NCBI GenBank assembly: GCA_963854835.1
Contig: OY978525.1
Location: 88,675,807 to 88,739,806, forward strand
From: Megamerina dolium
Lineage: Eukaryota; Arthropoda; Insecta; Diptera; Megamerinidae
DNA length: 64,000 bases
Direction of reading: 5' to 3'
Shown here: positions 53,262-63,953 of the stretch, piece after piece
Layout: each line of letters starts with the position of its first letter
Numbering within the stretch: position 1 is the first letter of the stretch
Notes under the pieces: generated by a model
Seen by the model: the letters and a program-made list of their open reading frames with translations, nothing else
Told to the model about the DNA's origin: nothing
Databases searched by the model: none
Translations under genes and position numbers: made by a program

Positions 53262-54050
53262 CTACTTACTTACTTATGTGGCCATAACAACCGAATATCG
53301 ATTTAGGCCGAAAATAACATGCTTCGCCAGCCATCTCTGTTCTTCGCTAGCTGGCGCCAGTTAGAAATTCCAAGCGCCGTCAGGTTCTCCAGTACTTGGT
53401 CTTTCCACCGGAGGTTTGGTCTTCCTCTTTTGCGTCGTCCTCCAGCGGGTTCCGAATATAACACCTTCTTAGCTGGAGCGTGTTCTTCCATTCGCTCGAC
53501 ATGACCTAGCCAGCGCAGCCGCTGGATTTTGATGCGCTTTACTATGTCAATATCGGCATACAGCTCGTACAGCTCATGGTTGTACCTTATTCGGTACTCG
53601 CCACCAACGCAAATAGGTCCAAAGATCTTGCGTAGGACTTTTCTCTCGAAAACTCCAAGTATTCGCTCATCCGAGGTGGAAATTGTCCAGGCTTCAGCGC
53701 CATATGTTAGGACAGGCATGATGAGAGACTTGTAGAGTGTAGTTTTCGTTCTTCGAGAGAGGGCTCGACTTCTCAATTGCTTACCCAGCCCAAAGTAACA
53801 CCTGTTAGCAAGAGTTATCCTACGCATGATCTCCAAGCTGACGTCATTACTGCTGTTAATGCTGGTTCCAAGATAGACAAAGTCCCTTACTACTTCAAAA
53901 GCGTAGTTGTCAACAGTGACGTGCTGTCCAAGACGCCGGGACTCTTTGTTTGTTGACACTAGATACTTCGTCTTGCCCTCGTTCACCGTGAGACCCATCC
54001 GACGCGACTCTCTTTCCAACTCTGAGAATGCTGCACTGACTGCTCGCGTG
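53262..54050 (-). mobile_element. RTE-like retrotransposon, 5'-truncated insertion (copy 2), 13-bp TSD
   Basis: Bounded by a perfect duplication TTTATTAGTTTTA at 53249-53261 and 54051-54063. The 3' end, TATGGCCACATAAGTAAGTAAG, matches copy 1 at 20283, and the 5' end is truncated just after the YADD-coding region. The contained frame (54019-53303, 238 codons from the chosen Met) is intact: LTVNEGKTKYLVS, FVYLGTSI, LIMPVLTYGAEAWT, LRWLGHVERM, RKRGRPNLRWKDQV. It is the youngest-looking copy in the window. It lies 100 bp upstream of the gene A start codon, in the same orientation. Confidence 0.93.
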
Positions 54051-54063
54051 TTTATTAGTTTTA

Positions 54064-55099
54064 ATTTATTTAATTTATTTTATTTACCTATGCATGTGCA
54101 AACTATTGCTTACACTATGTCTCATTGTGAATTTGCAAACTAATCTTAAGTGATGGATAGTGTAAGAAAGCGGCATTTCACACTTGAACCTCTTCATTTA
54201 TAACGTATGCTTTGCACATGTGTAATTTATTTATTTACCGTACAGAATTATAGTATGTAATAAACTGCAACTGAAATTTGCATTTTATATTTCAATTAAT
54301 TTTTGTTGAATTGCATTGTTCACTCATATTCGTATTTGTGCATTTAAATCAAGTACATTTCAAAGAAAATGTGGAAGATGCTTGTACTAAAAGATTCTAA
54401 TGACGGAATTTATATCTATTGACGGGTGTACATCTAACTGAAAGCAGAGTAAATCTTAAATATTTCTGGTTATACGTCAACCTATAATCGCCGCCAACTC
54501 AAAGACTTCAAGAATTGTTTCACCCCAGGTTGGAAATTATTCAAGATTCGGCCAAGATAATATTTAATTTTAAGTAAAAATGTTATAGGATGAAAAATAC
54601 CCGTTTGGATTTGAAATTTAAAAAAAAAATATCGCATATGCTCAGTTAATTGTGTTATCCAAAAAGGGCACTTTCCTTTCTACTTAATTCCTTAAATACT
54701 GTATTTGTAAAACATATTTGGTAATTATGATAATCAACTAAGACTTCTTGCTTTGATTCGTCAATTGACATAATCCTTTAAGAATTGTAATAAAATATTT
54801 TCAACCTCACCTCGTAGGAAATATCGGGTAATAAATAAATTGGCGTTTAATAACGTAGAAAATTGTCTATCCAACTAATAACGGCCTTAACAATCCAAAT
54901 ATCTCAACAAGGGTAGGGGCAGGTGTAGGTAGGTAGGGGTAGGGACACTACCTCATTGGAACGAAAGTTTCACCTGTGTCACTATTACCCAGCCCAGACG
55001 ACTCAGCCTCATTGCCAGATATTACGATTAGCAAACTCCTCAATTACACCGAGAGCACAGGTTAGTTCATCGAGTAAGCGTCAGAAAAACCATCCGCGC
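54064..55099. other. spacer; homologue of gene B promoter at its left end
   Basis: Plus-strand 54108-54127 (GCTTACACTATGTCTCATTG) resembles 60940-60957 upstream of gene B (TTTACACTACTTTCTCATGA). This suggests that the displaced gene A promoter region lies just beyond the insertion. A GGTAGGGG/GGTAGGTAGG run is at about 54915-54945. Nothing else was recognised. Confidence 0.4.
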
Positions 55100-55600
55100 T
55101 GAGTGACAACCGGTATAAGAGAAGCTAGATTTTGGCGCATTCATCGCCTTCTTCGACAACTTCAAAGAGAATTTGCTATTCGTGCAATAATAACTTTTCA
55201 TACAGTTGCAATCACTTATGCATTGGCGCTTGCGGAATATGTCCCATTTCATGTTCAAATAGAAGAAACTATTAAAATTGATAGAGTGAAGACAACTGGA
55301 ACTTCCTCAAGACATCAAGAAAATGTTGCACCTCAAAAACCCTCCACACTATCTACTTCATCCAACAAAACGACAAACCACCAAATGCAGAATTCTGAAA
55401 AATGAGGAAATAGATAACATCCTTGACCCTAATGCGATTCAGATATATACAGACGGAAGCAAGCAAGAAACCGGATGTCATCGATGCAGCTTTAGCATGG
55501 AATAAGGAAATTTATAAACTACTGAAATATAGCAAAACTCTTCACCGACAGTCAATCTTCTTTCAAAATCATTAAAAATCGAAACCGTATATTTTTGCAA
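55100..55600 (+). pseudogene. non-LTR RNase H relic (R1/jockey type)
   Basis: The reading AIQIYTDGSKQETG at about 55430-55470 is the first RNase H motif with its catalytic Asp. In another frame FTDSQSSFKI near 55540-55570 is the SDSQ-like third motif. The upstream frame 55103-55405 may be the linker from reverse transcriptase but is not conserved enough to name. Stops and frameshifts show that it is dead. Confidence 0.6.
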
Positions 55601-56299
55601 CAACGGTTGCAGCAAATAAAACTTTTTGAAGAACCGAGAAGTAGCAGCAACATCTTTCCAAAACTATGGAATCTCCTTCGAAATGACACAAGTTCTTACA
55701 GGTCAGTGCTTTCATGAACTTTACATTTGTACTAAATGCCGATACTGACCCATGGGACCACGAAACGCCTCAAACCCTAACCAATCAAAAAGTTATCTGC
55801 TTATATATGTTCATTTCCATATTTATGTATTTTCATTTTCCATTTATTTTGTATTATTCAACTTTCGAAAATCGTAAATTAACTAGAATTGTAACAAAGT
55901 TTTAAATAATATATCACTTGAAGCGTGGTTAGCGCAGAGAAACCAAGGAAAAATATAACCTAAGTACATTCACAGCACTTGCCCCCATTCTATACAAACT
56001 AATATTGTTAATTTAATGAAATCTTTATTATATCTTTAAAATCAGTTTTTAACCAATAGGATTACCAATACCCAACCGGACGACATTTGCTCCAACCTAA
56101 AAATGTGATTAAAAGTGCGAATTATTTCAGAAAAAAATAATTTTAATTTTTATATATTATATATTTATATATACCGTTACCCAGGTAACCACTGTATATC
56201 TCCCCATATACATACTATACTTTTAATATAAGAGTGTTACTTTTATTTATAATGAAAAGTAAAATTGTAGATACTTTTACTTTTATTTGCTGCATTTGA
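55601..56299. other. AT-rich spacer, no gene seen
   Basis: A continuation of the relic cannot be followed. The 63-codon frame at 55714-55905 has no domain. Confidence 0.5.
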
Positions 56300-56900
56300 A
56301 ATGTTGAAGGACCCACATGGCAGTTTCGCATTTTGCCTGGATTATACTGTGTTGAACGCAAAGAGGTTTTTCGCATTTTATGCAGACATGGCGTATATCA
56401 TATCTGCTTCATAGCACAACACATCTAACATTTGCCCTGGATCTTTATCCGTCCACTTACATCTCCTTCCTGGACTCCATTTGATTCAAATTTTTCATAG
56501 TCCTGAGGCCTCAGCAAGATTTGGGGATGATAAACCTCTTCGAGAGGTATGTTCACGCCATCAAACTTGTTTGTTCATAATATTGTAAATGCAGCAAGGG
56601 CTGCCACATCTATAATATATAATAGAATATTGTGACAACATTCTGTCCATCATATTCACTCTACTCTTGGTTTTATTATAAAACATAATTATCTCCGGTT
56701 TATATTTTGGCCCGGAAATAGCTCATTCTCACACTCAGTACAAACGTTTTATTTGTCAGCTCCTTTACCAATGACAGCGTATTGAAGAAATTATCGATAG
56801 TTACATTTCTTCTATGTAAAATAATTTAATTTTTGCAGCTGGTTTTCTTTTCGCACGAATAATGGTACTTTCTATCACTTACATTTTATCCAACTCTGGG
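56300..56900 (-). pseudogene. piggyBac-type transposase relic
   Basis: On the minus strand, RRNVTIDNFFNTLSLVKEL at 56757-56815 matches the conserved TxDN-F-S--L---L block with a catalytic Asp. Then KPEIIMFYNKTKSRVNMMDR at about 56640-56702 matches the FYNK-KGGVD--D block. Downstream, paired Cys motifs near 56350-56440 (MCC..., LHKM) agree with the C-terminal Cys-rich domain. Stops and frameshifts occur, and no TTAA-flanked ends were found. Confidence 0.75.
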
Positions 56901-56944
56901 ATACTACACCACCATCAAATCTGGATGAACTCCAAAGAACCTAA

Positions 56945-57165
56945 TCTAAAATCCTTCGAATGATTATCAATGCTCGTTGATACATTAAAAACTGCAATAT
57001 CCACGGAGAATTACACATTCCCATTGTAACTGATGAAGTTTCCACATTTGTTAAGGACTATTTAGCGAAGTATGAGAGGCATCCCAATGCTTTGGCGTTA
57101 CGCCTACTGAAAAGCCAAGGACATATCCACCTAAAGACAAAAATCATACACAAAGTATTGTGTGG
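56945..57165 (+). pseudogene. jockey-like non-LTR ORF2 C-terminal end
   Basis: The frame RMIINAR-stop-YIKNCNIHGELHIPIV, then VKDYLAKYERHPNALALRLL, is the usual end of jockey-group ORF2 proteins. In relatives the stop position is Trp (APWYV/ARWYI), so a TGG to TGA change is likely. It abuts the piggyBac relic on the opposite strand, giving a composite of dead elements. Confidence 0.7.
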
Positions 57166-57924
57166 CAACGAGTATTTAGTACATTACGTTATATATTACA
57201 TGAGTTATATATATTATATAAGTAATTACGAAATGTGTGTGTTTTTATTGTGAGTTTTAACAGAAGTTGGAAAAATCAATAAAATATACAATGTAAAAAA
57301 AAGCTTTGTAATTTTACAATAGTGAAAAGAAACATAAAGACCGCCTACATTGCATATTTAGTGCTAGTCAACTTTAAATTAACACACATCTAGTGGGTAT
57401 TGATAAACTTCAAAAAAATCTTTGGTAATCCTAAGATTAAACTGTTGCTAACCAGTGAGACAAGGGATTCTGAACACCACACATATAGTCCGATAAATTA
57501 TCTAAAATGAATTTATGAGTTTTGATAATCGTACAATTTATGTAGAATCATGCCAGAAATAGTTCAAAAAAAGATTCAGAACGGCTTTTTCTTATGTCTT
57601 GGGATGAAAAAAACAATGAGAAATATTCAACACCCGGAACATCTCTCTTTTATTCAATTTTATGAGTAATTTTACATAAATTTTTAAAACAGTGAAGTAT
57701 TCCTTACGAATATCTAAATTTGGGCGAATGATAATGAATGTGGAATAACTGTGAGACTTTAGGTAGCAATATCTGTGGAAGTGGTACATTGATTTCGGAA
57801 AATATTTGCCTATATGCATCGTTCTTGAAATCATGGAGGTGTCTCATTCCATATTATTATTATTATTATTCTTATTCATTGAATAATAAACTTTCATAGT
57901 AAACTTCCACATATTCATTCTCAA
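57166..57924. other. AT-rich spacer, no gene seen
   Basis: The 80-codon minus frame at 57592-57834 has no recognised domain. No repeats were recognised. Confidence 0.5.
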
Positions 57925-58137
57925 TCACGCGGCATGGATTGTGTGGTGACGCCGTCCTAGACGATGCAGAGCACATAGATGACGAAGCAAGAGTAAAGTA
58001 TTACGAAGACTAATTGATCCTACGACGGTAGAGACAATTATCGAGAAAATTGTCAGCAATGAAGAAAACTGGAACGCCACCGAAAAATTTGTGGTACACG
58101 TTCTCAAGATAATGAAGCGGGTCCTGTACTCAAGTTG
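57925..58137 (+). pseudogene. R1-like non-LTR ORF2 C-terminal relic
   Basis: Combining frames gives a Cys-rich stretch (MDC, CGDAVLDDAEHIDDEA at about 57935-57985). This is followed by VETIIEKIVSNEENWNATEK at 58031-58090 and a stop at 58136. The C--C...DDAEH-type knuckle followed by a SEENWNAV-like helix is the usual end of R1-group ORF2 proteins. It may belong with the RNase H relic at 55100, split by later insertions. Confidence 0.6.
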
Positions 58138-58334
58138 AAGGGTATAAAAGGAAGAGGAAGTTTTTTAGTGTCTGCAATGTCACACTCCGTAACTGTGATG
58201 ACAGTTATGGGCCAACGGGTTAGCCATTTTGTTACCTCCTTATAGCAAAAAAAAAATATTATTATAATTATTCATATTATTGATATATTTTCTTCTACAT
58301 AAAATATACTGTTCTAGTTTTTAGCATGCAATTT

Positions 58335-58713
58335 TTATAGCCTGCATAATGCAATATCCAAGGTATATTCATTTCGGTCAGATGTTTGTGTCCACTTGAA
58401 GGAATCTTCTGAGATATAGAAAAGTATATATATTCGTGATCAGCGTCGCTTAAATTTTCGATTTAACGATGTCCGTCCGTCCGTCTGTCTGTCACCTGGC
58501 TGGTTCGCACGATAACTTGAGCAAATATTGAGCTATTTTGACGAAATTTGGCATAAGTAACCTTTGATCTAATGGTACGGAGGGGATTGATATTGGGCAT
58601 GATCAGTCAATAGCCACCCCCATACCAAGCATTCAAAGCGACTAACCTCATAACATACAAAGTACTTCGTCAAAGTCAACCATATTTCGGGTGTAAATTA
58701 GTAGTATATGCAA

Positions 58714-58784
<71 letters not shown>

Positions 58785-58790
58785 TATATG

Positions 58791-58839
<49 letters not shown>

Positions 58840-58889
58840 GCAGGGTATAATTTGGTCGGCCTCAGCCGACTGTAAGGAGATTTTTTTAT
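58335..58889 (+). repeat. CAGGGTATA-type interspersed repeat, short copy with internal (TA)n
   Basis: It starts CCTGCATAATGCAATATCCA and contains GATTTAACGATGTCCGTCCG, CACCTGGCTGGTTCGC and AGTACTTCGTCAAAGTCAAC. It ends GCAGGGTATAATTTGGTCGG then a GTCGGC...GCCGAC hairpin-like stretch. It lacks most of the centre seen at 63088. A (TA)n tract of about 115 bp (58722-58836) sits just before the end block. Non-coding; family unnamed here. Confidence 0.85.
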
Positions 58890-59987
58890 CACCGTTCTAG
58901 TAAATTCTACTGCCTACTGAGTTGATACTACACCAGAAGTCTGTATCACATTTAAATTTTCGAGAATTATCACAATTCCCCATATTTTTTCACAAAAATA
59001 AAAAATTTTTTAAGCTTCACGAAGTACATACATATAATATGAGTATCAAAAGAAAGAGAAATTTCCTGGAAATCTATCCAACTTTAAAATGCGAAGAAAA
59101 TGAAGAAATTAAGAAAAAAATACAAAAAATAAATTTTAAAATTTATCCTTGAATATCCTGAAAAAAACAACTATTTTCTCCAAAAAAAAATTAATGTTAT
59201 AAGGTTTTTCTTGTACATTACCATCACTTTCTGTCATTAAGAGAGTAAAAACAAATTACACTCTCAATGTGAGAAAATATACAGAAAGTAAGCGAACGGA
59301 AACCTATCAGAAACTTGCAAATTAACAACCACAGTAATTGACAGCTGGATTTTTTTCTCTATAGATGATGGAAAGTAATGGCAAAAATTAGCTCTCTTTA
59401 ATCTCTACGTTCTAATTTTTGAATTCTCGATCACATAAATCGAGTACGCGAACGCTTTCCTGTCGACAATTGTTACCAGCGAACAAACCTGCCATTTTTT
59501 CTCTCCAACGCAAAGATTGTAATTTTGTCCGATTATTAGTTCCATGTATAACACAAGTTTAAGATAACCACTTTATAAAAAATGATATTCGTGGCTTGAT
59601 GTTTGCCATTTTTTACAAATAGCCGCTGTTAACATGCATATTTAGTTTTTCTTCAAGGACATTCAGGAATATATTTTAAATTTTATTATCTCATTATTTT
59701 TTTTAGTAGGATTTTTGCTCAACTGTTACGAATTTCCTTTTTCGTTTGATACCCATATCATTAAACTGCGTGAAGTATAAAAATATTTTAGATTTTTTTT
59801 TGTGAAAAAAAGGTGGAGAATTGTGAAAATCTATTTCTCGAAAAGCTGACGTGATGCAGCCCTCTGATGGATACCGAACAACTCAGAAGGCTTGCCCCTA
59901 ACCAATAAAATTTACTAGAACGTTGATGAATTTTTCTACTACAATTGTGTTATTTTTAAAGTCTATTCCTTTTAAATCAAAATTAAA
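58890..59987. other. AT-rich spacer, no gene seen
   Basis: The Lys-rich 76-codon frame at 58922-59152 is expected of A-rich DNA. The part nearest 59987 is the 3' flank of gene B; no canonical AATAAA was found in the first 100 bases after its stop. Confidence 0.5.
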
Positions 59988-60800
59988 TTAATATAGATCA
60001 AGTACGCGGAATAAATCGGCCATGGTATCCGCATTTTTCATTTTCTTACTAATTTCATCAAGTTGGCGCAATCGTTCACCTGCTTTTCTCAAAATGTCAT
60101 CCCTAGTATTTTCTTTGTGACTTTCATTTGTTACACTGTACCCTAATGAAGATACATTTATAGTAAACAAAACTTTAAATAAATGAAGAATAATATGAAA
60201 CATATTTATAATATTAATTTACCTTCTGATATGGAATCAACACCAATTATAGAAGAGTAAGGTGTTTTCCTTGAGCTTGTTCTATTTTTTGTCGTGTCTA
60301 TGCTGGATTTAAATAAATTCGAAAAGTAATTTGTGTTTGAAAAATTTCTCAATGGAGAGTTGTAATCACTGATTGGTAGTGTTTTAAACGAATCATCATA
60401 GTTCCAGCGTTCTGTGGTAGCATATTATAAAAAAAACGATAATTATATGCAATTGACATATTAATTTGTATTTTAATTATATTCCAATAAAATTACCATA
60501 AACACTCTCATTATTATAATAATTAGGAACTGTCGCATATGGTTCAATTTCGTCTTCAATTGAATCAGATGCGATTATAATTGCTTCTCCAGAACCACCG
60601 AACCAACTGCTAAAGAAATGACCGATTGAAGCTATAAAAGTTGCAAATCTACCCGAACTACTATTTCTTCCGCCTCTTCCTCTTCCACTTCCATGTCCAC
60701 CATTACTTCTGCGTCCACCTCCTCCTCCACGACCTTCAGTACAGCTCAAAGAAACAAGCAGTATAATAAAAAATAATAATATATATTTGTTTAGTTTCAT
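59988..60800 (-). CDS. gene B: predicted secreted Gly-rich protein, unknown family (3 exons)
   Basis: Exons on the minus strand are 60800-60497, 60411-60223 and 60142-59988, joining in frame to 215 aa. Both introns are phase 1 (donors GTAATT and GTAAAT; acceptors CCACAG and CATTAG). Residues 1-23 form a signal peptide (MKLNKYILLFFIILLVSLSC...). After it comes a Gly/Arg-rich segment with RGG-like repeats (24-50), then FATFIASIGHFFSSWFGG (about 52-69), an acidic stretch, a polar exon-2 region rich in Asn and Ser, and a helix with ERLRQLDEISKKMKN near the C terminus. All three exons and both introns align with gene A, so the pair arose by duplication. The product is probably secreted; role unknown. 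Positive N-terminal charge and a short amphipathic block would suit an antimicrobial or reproductive peptide, but that is only a guess. Confidence 0.8.
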
Positions 60801-60921
60801 ATCTTTTGGAATTCTGCAAACTTCTGCTGTAGAATAGCTAGATCAGACTGCTTAAACCGTTTAACAATATTAAAATTGCATTCATCGTTTCTGATTTGAT
60901 TAGTTTAAACATATGAATATG

Positions 60922-60928
60922 TTATATA
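60922..60928 (-). promoter_or_regulatory. TATA box candidate of gene B
   Basis: TATATAA on the minus strand lies about 122 bp upstream of the ATG. A TCAG initiator-like word is at 60894-60891, which would give a 5' UTR of about 90 bases. The 60 bases before the ATG align with those before gene A. Confidence 0.4.
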
Positions 60929-61079
60929 TGCACTGATGTTTACACTACTTTCTCATGATAAAGCTTAAATAAAGAAATAGTATCAGACAGTGACATTTTA
61001 TACTTTTGCATTGTGATTTATAAGAGTCGATCAATAAATACCCGCGTTAGGGATGAACTTGAAAGTTTAAAAACAACGT

Positions 61080-61490
61080 TTTTGCAATTTCATTAAACAC
61101 TCCGAATATACGATTTGTAAACTATGCAAAATACGCTTCTATTTGGCGGTAGCTTCGTCGTTTGAGCTGAATTTGTTTCCTCCATATCTTCATGTGGGGA
61201 ACAGAAGGTAATACCAGACAATCAAGTTGGGCTCGTACGGAGGTTACGGCAGCAATTCGTAGCACAAGAAATACAATTTGACGGCAACAATTGTGGATGA
61301 ATGTGCTGGTGCTTTTCGTGGTAAAACAGAACTTCTTCCTTAGCCAAATGAAGTACCGTGTCTCCTTCAATTTCTAATCGAATCAGATCAATAATTGTCT
61401 GTAGTACTGCCCCGTGATTGCTTTTGCTTTCTGCAAGAATGATTATTCGCTTCAAATATCAAAAAACATGCATGGCTGCCACACGTTTGC
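61080..61490 (-). pseudogene. mariner transposase relic, same family as position 1
   Basis: Across frames on the minus strand: SITGQYYRQLL near 61400, EEVLFYHE then PAHSSTIV-like codons near 61290-61330 (the second catalytic Asp is not kept), and a PPY-P-L-like block near 61220. ATTCAGCTCAAACGA near 61160-61175 is nearly identical in DNA to positions 33-47, and AAGCGTATTTTG to 66-77 of the window. The protein is broken by many frameshifts. The frame at 61500-61715 is not clearly part of it. Confidence 0.75.
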
Positions 61491-61499
61491 CGAGAAGTC

Positions 61500-61854
61500 C
61501 TAAAAAGCTCCCAAATTCGCTTTTATTTTTTCATAAAGAGAAAATCTTATGGTGAAACACTGAACACGTTTTACAAATAAATGGGTGCCAAAATAAGCTA
61601 GCATACGATTCAGTCGGAAATTTAGTATATATGGTGCCGTTAGAAAAATGGCAGTATCCGATGGTAATGTCTTCAACACGGGTATTTTTTTATGGAATAT
61701 AATTTTAAATTTCAATTAAAATTTTTGAATTGTGATGTGAATTCACATTCATTTTTGCGCCCTTTAAGTGTGCGAATAGTTGATAACAAGTTTATGAAGT
61801 CCGCACTATATTAATAAGTGTTTTTTTTATGTCTCACTTTCCATTATGTAGGTA
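61500..61854. other. spacer, no gene seen
   Basis: A 71-codon minus frame (61715-61500) has no recognised domain and lies just upstream of the mariner relic in the same strand sense. Confidence 0.4.
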
Positions 61855-62190
61855 TCGTAAATCAGTGTTTAGTGTGTTGGCCTTCTGATCTGTAGATCGT
61901 GGGTTCAATCCCCGGCTGAGGCAACGTCATTATCGAAAAGATTTTTCTATCGGTGCCCACATGTCGGTAAGCAATTGGCATTTCTTCTAGCGGTAACAAT
62001 TTGCCATGCAAAGATGCTTCAAAGATGCGTCACAAGAGTTCTACCGTTCGAAACATATAAATATATGTAAGTAGATCCCTTCTAATACTGTCCAAATTTA
62101 ACACGCACAACAGTACTGGATAAGAAGCTCGGTGGCACCATAACGGGCCTTTCTTGCATAAGTGTGTCCTCTCAGGGAGAGGATTAAAAG
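61855..62190 (+). mobile_element. tRNA-derived SINE, divergent, of the hairpin-tail subfamily
   Basis: Plus orientation. The A box is decayed (CGTAAATCAGTGTTTAG) while the B box GGTTCAATCCC is intact at 61903-61913. The body is shortened. The 3' part, GGGCCTTTCTTGC...AAGTGTGTCCTCTCAGGGAGAGG, matches the subfamily at 8778 and 62472, but the terminal TTAGG-like run is absent. Confidence 0.85.
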
Positions 62191-62472
62191 TAAAAAAGCT
62201 CATCGGCACTTACAACCCAAGTATCAGATATCCTCAGTAATGCTAATCCCTGATCATTAAAAAATTAATACTGCAAACTCTGCATTGTAATGCTGATAGA
62301 GACTGACACCATGCGCAGCATTTAGATTGGTGCCCGCTATTGTTTCATCCCCCAATTGCATTACGTGTATATTAAGTGTATGTGAATTTATCATGTTTGC
62401 TCTCGACAAGCAAATTTGTAATGAATTTACATTTCAACTGCTTATCTCAATAGTGTTGCTCCTTGGGCATGA

Positions 62473-62690
62473 TTAGGTTAGGTTATGTGGCTGCCCTCTC
62501 TCTGAGAGGACACACTTAGGCCAAAAAGGCCCATTGTGATACCACCGAGCTTCTCTTCCAATACTGTTGTGCGTGTTTAATTTGGACAGCATTAGAGGGG
62601 ACTTACTTATATTAGCCCGTTCCGAACGGCACAACTCTTTTGACATCACTTCAACTTAGTTTTGTCACAGAGCTCTTTTAAGAAGCATTT
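62473..62690 (-). mobile_element. SINE of the TTAGG-tail subfamily, 5'-truncated
   Basis: Starts with TTAGGTTAGGTTA at 62473-62485, then GTGGCTGCCCTCTCTCTGAG and the common body up to AAGAAGCATTTG near 62690, where it stops. The tRNA head is missing, as in 5'-truncated retroposition. It has the same tail as the copy at 8778. Confidence 0.88.
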
Positions 62691-63000
62691 GACCACAGAC
62701 TTCATGCAGTCTGTACAGTAAGCAGCACATGCAAAACAATCATATGCACAAGAATTAGACAAAAAGAGAAGAATGTTGCTTCGCTGTGAACGAGTCAAAT
62801 TAAAGTATTTATAGACGGAAATTTGATTTATAATAAAAATAAAAAATTATTTGCAATTTAATGGATATTCTAGTCAATCAGTCTACGTTTACAAATTTGG
62901 GCATATTCAGTGACAAATAATTTCAAAGCCAACGTTCACCAGATGCACAAAATTTGACCACAGACTTCGTGTATTCTGTACAATAAGCAACATATAGTTG
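62691..63000. repeat. pair of direct repeats of about 45 bp
   Basis: TTTGACCACAGACTTCATGC at about 62688 and TTTGACCACAGACTTCGTGT at about 62953 begin two similar stretches; both continue with TCTGTACA-TAAGCA. The stretch between is AT-rich and non-coding. The first repeat starts exactly where the SINE is cut. Confidence 0.6.
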
Positions 63001-63087
63001 AGAGGCTGAAATGTATGTATTAATTTTTGTTTTGTTTTTATATATAACTCAGCATTGAGCCATTTTTCGTTTCAATAGAATCATTTT

Positions 63088-63953
63088 TATACCCTGCATA
63101 ATGCAATATGCAAGGTATATTCATTTTGGTCAGATGTTTGTAACCATTTGAAGGAATCTGATTAAATTTTCGATTTAACGATGTCCGTCCGTCCGTCCGT
63201 CCGCCTGTTTGTCACCTGGCTGGTTCGCCCGATAACTTGAGCAAATATTGCGCTATTTTGACGAAATTTGGCTTAAGTAACCTTTGATCTAAGGGTAAGG
63301 AGGGGATTAATATTGGGCATGATCGGTCAATAGCCACGCCTACACCAAGCATTCAAAGCAACTAACCTCAGAATTTACAAAATCTATAACTTGCTATAAC
63401 TCACTTAATATACCTCCTGGGAGAACAATATTTGGCACATAGAGTCACCTAGCCAAAAATGGGAGAGCCACGCCTAATTTTGATAGTAGCTCCCATACAA
63501 AGCGTATGTACTTCTTTTAAATTGGCACAGCTGTAACTTCTGCGATCTTGTATCTAGAATATCCATAATTGACACTTAGATTACTATGGTACAACCAAAT
63601 TTAAGGTATGGATTGATATTGCAAAATTAATTAGATATACAAGAAAGAGGTAAGCCACGCCCACTATTTTAATAGCTCCAATACTAAGCATCGGAATTAT
63701 CTAAAAAATATCATTTAAATTATGCCTTTTAAAACCCTCATAACTCACAAAGTACTTCGTCAAAGTCAACCATATTTCGGGTCTAGATTGTTTCTCAAAA
63801 AACTGGCTATCCACGCCTACTGCTTAATGTAGCTCCCATGCAAAGCAGTGGAAATAAAAGAAAAAGATGGAATTCGAGCAAACTTTATATATACATATCT
63901 ACATATGCAGGGTATAATTTGGTCGGCCCCAGCCGACTGTAAGGTTATTTTTT
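63088..63953 (+). repeat. CAGGGTATA-type interspersed repeat, long copy
   Basis: A fuller copy of the family seen at 58335. It begins TATACCCTGCATAATGCAAT. The centre has several AGCCACGCC..TTTTGATAGTAGCTCCCATAC-like sub-blocks. The end reads ATATGCAGGGTATAATTTGG, then the stem GTCGGC-CCCA-GCCGAC and ACTGTAAGGTTATT. The inner termini TATACCCTGCATA and ATATGCAGGGTATA are inverted. Similar GTCCGTCCGTCCGTC-containing repeats are known in drosophilids. Non-coding. Confidence 0.85.
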
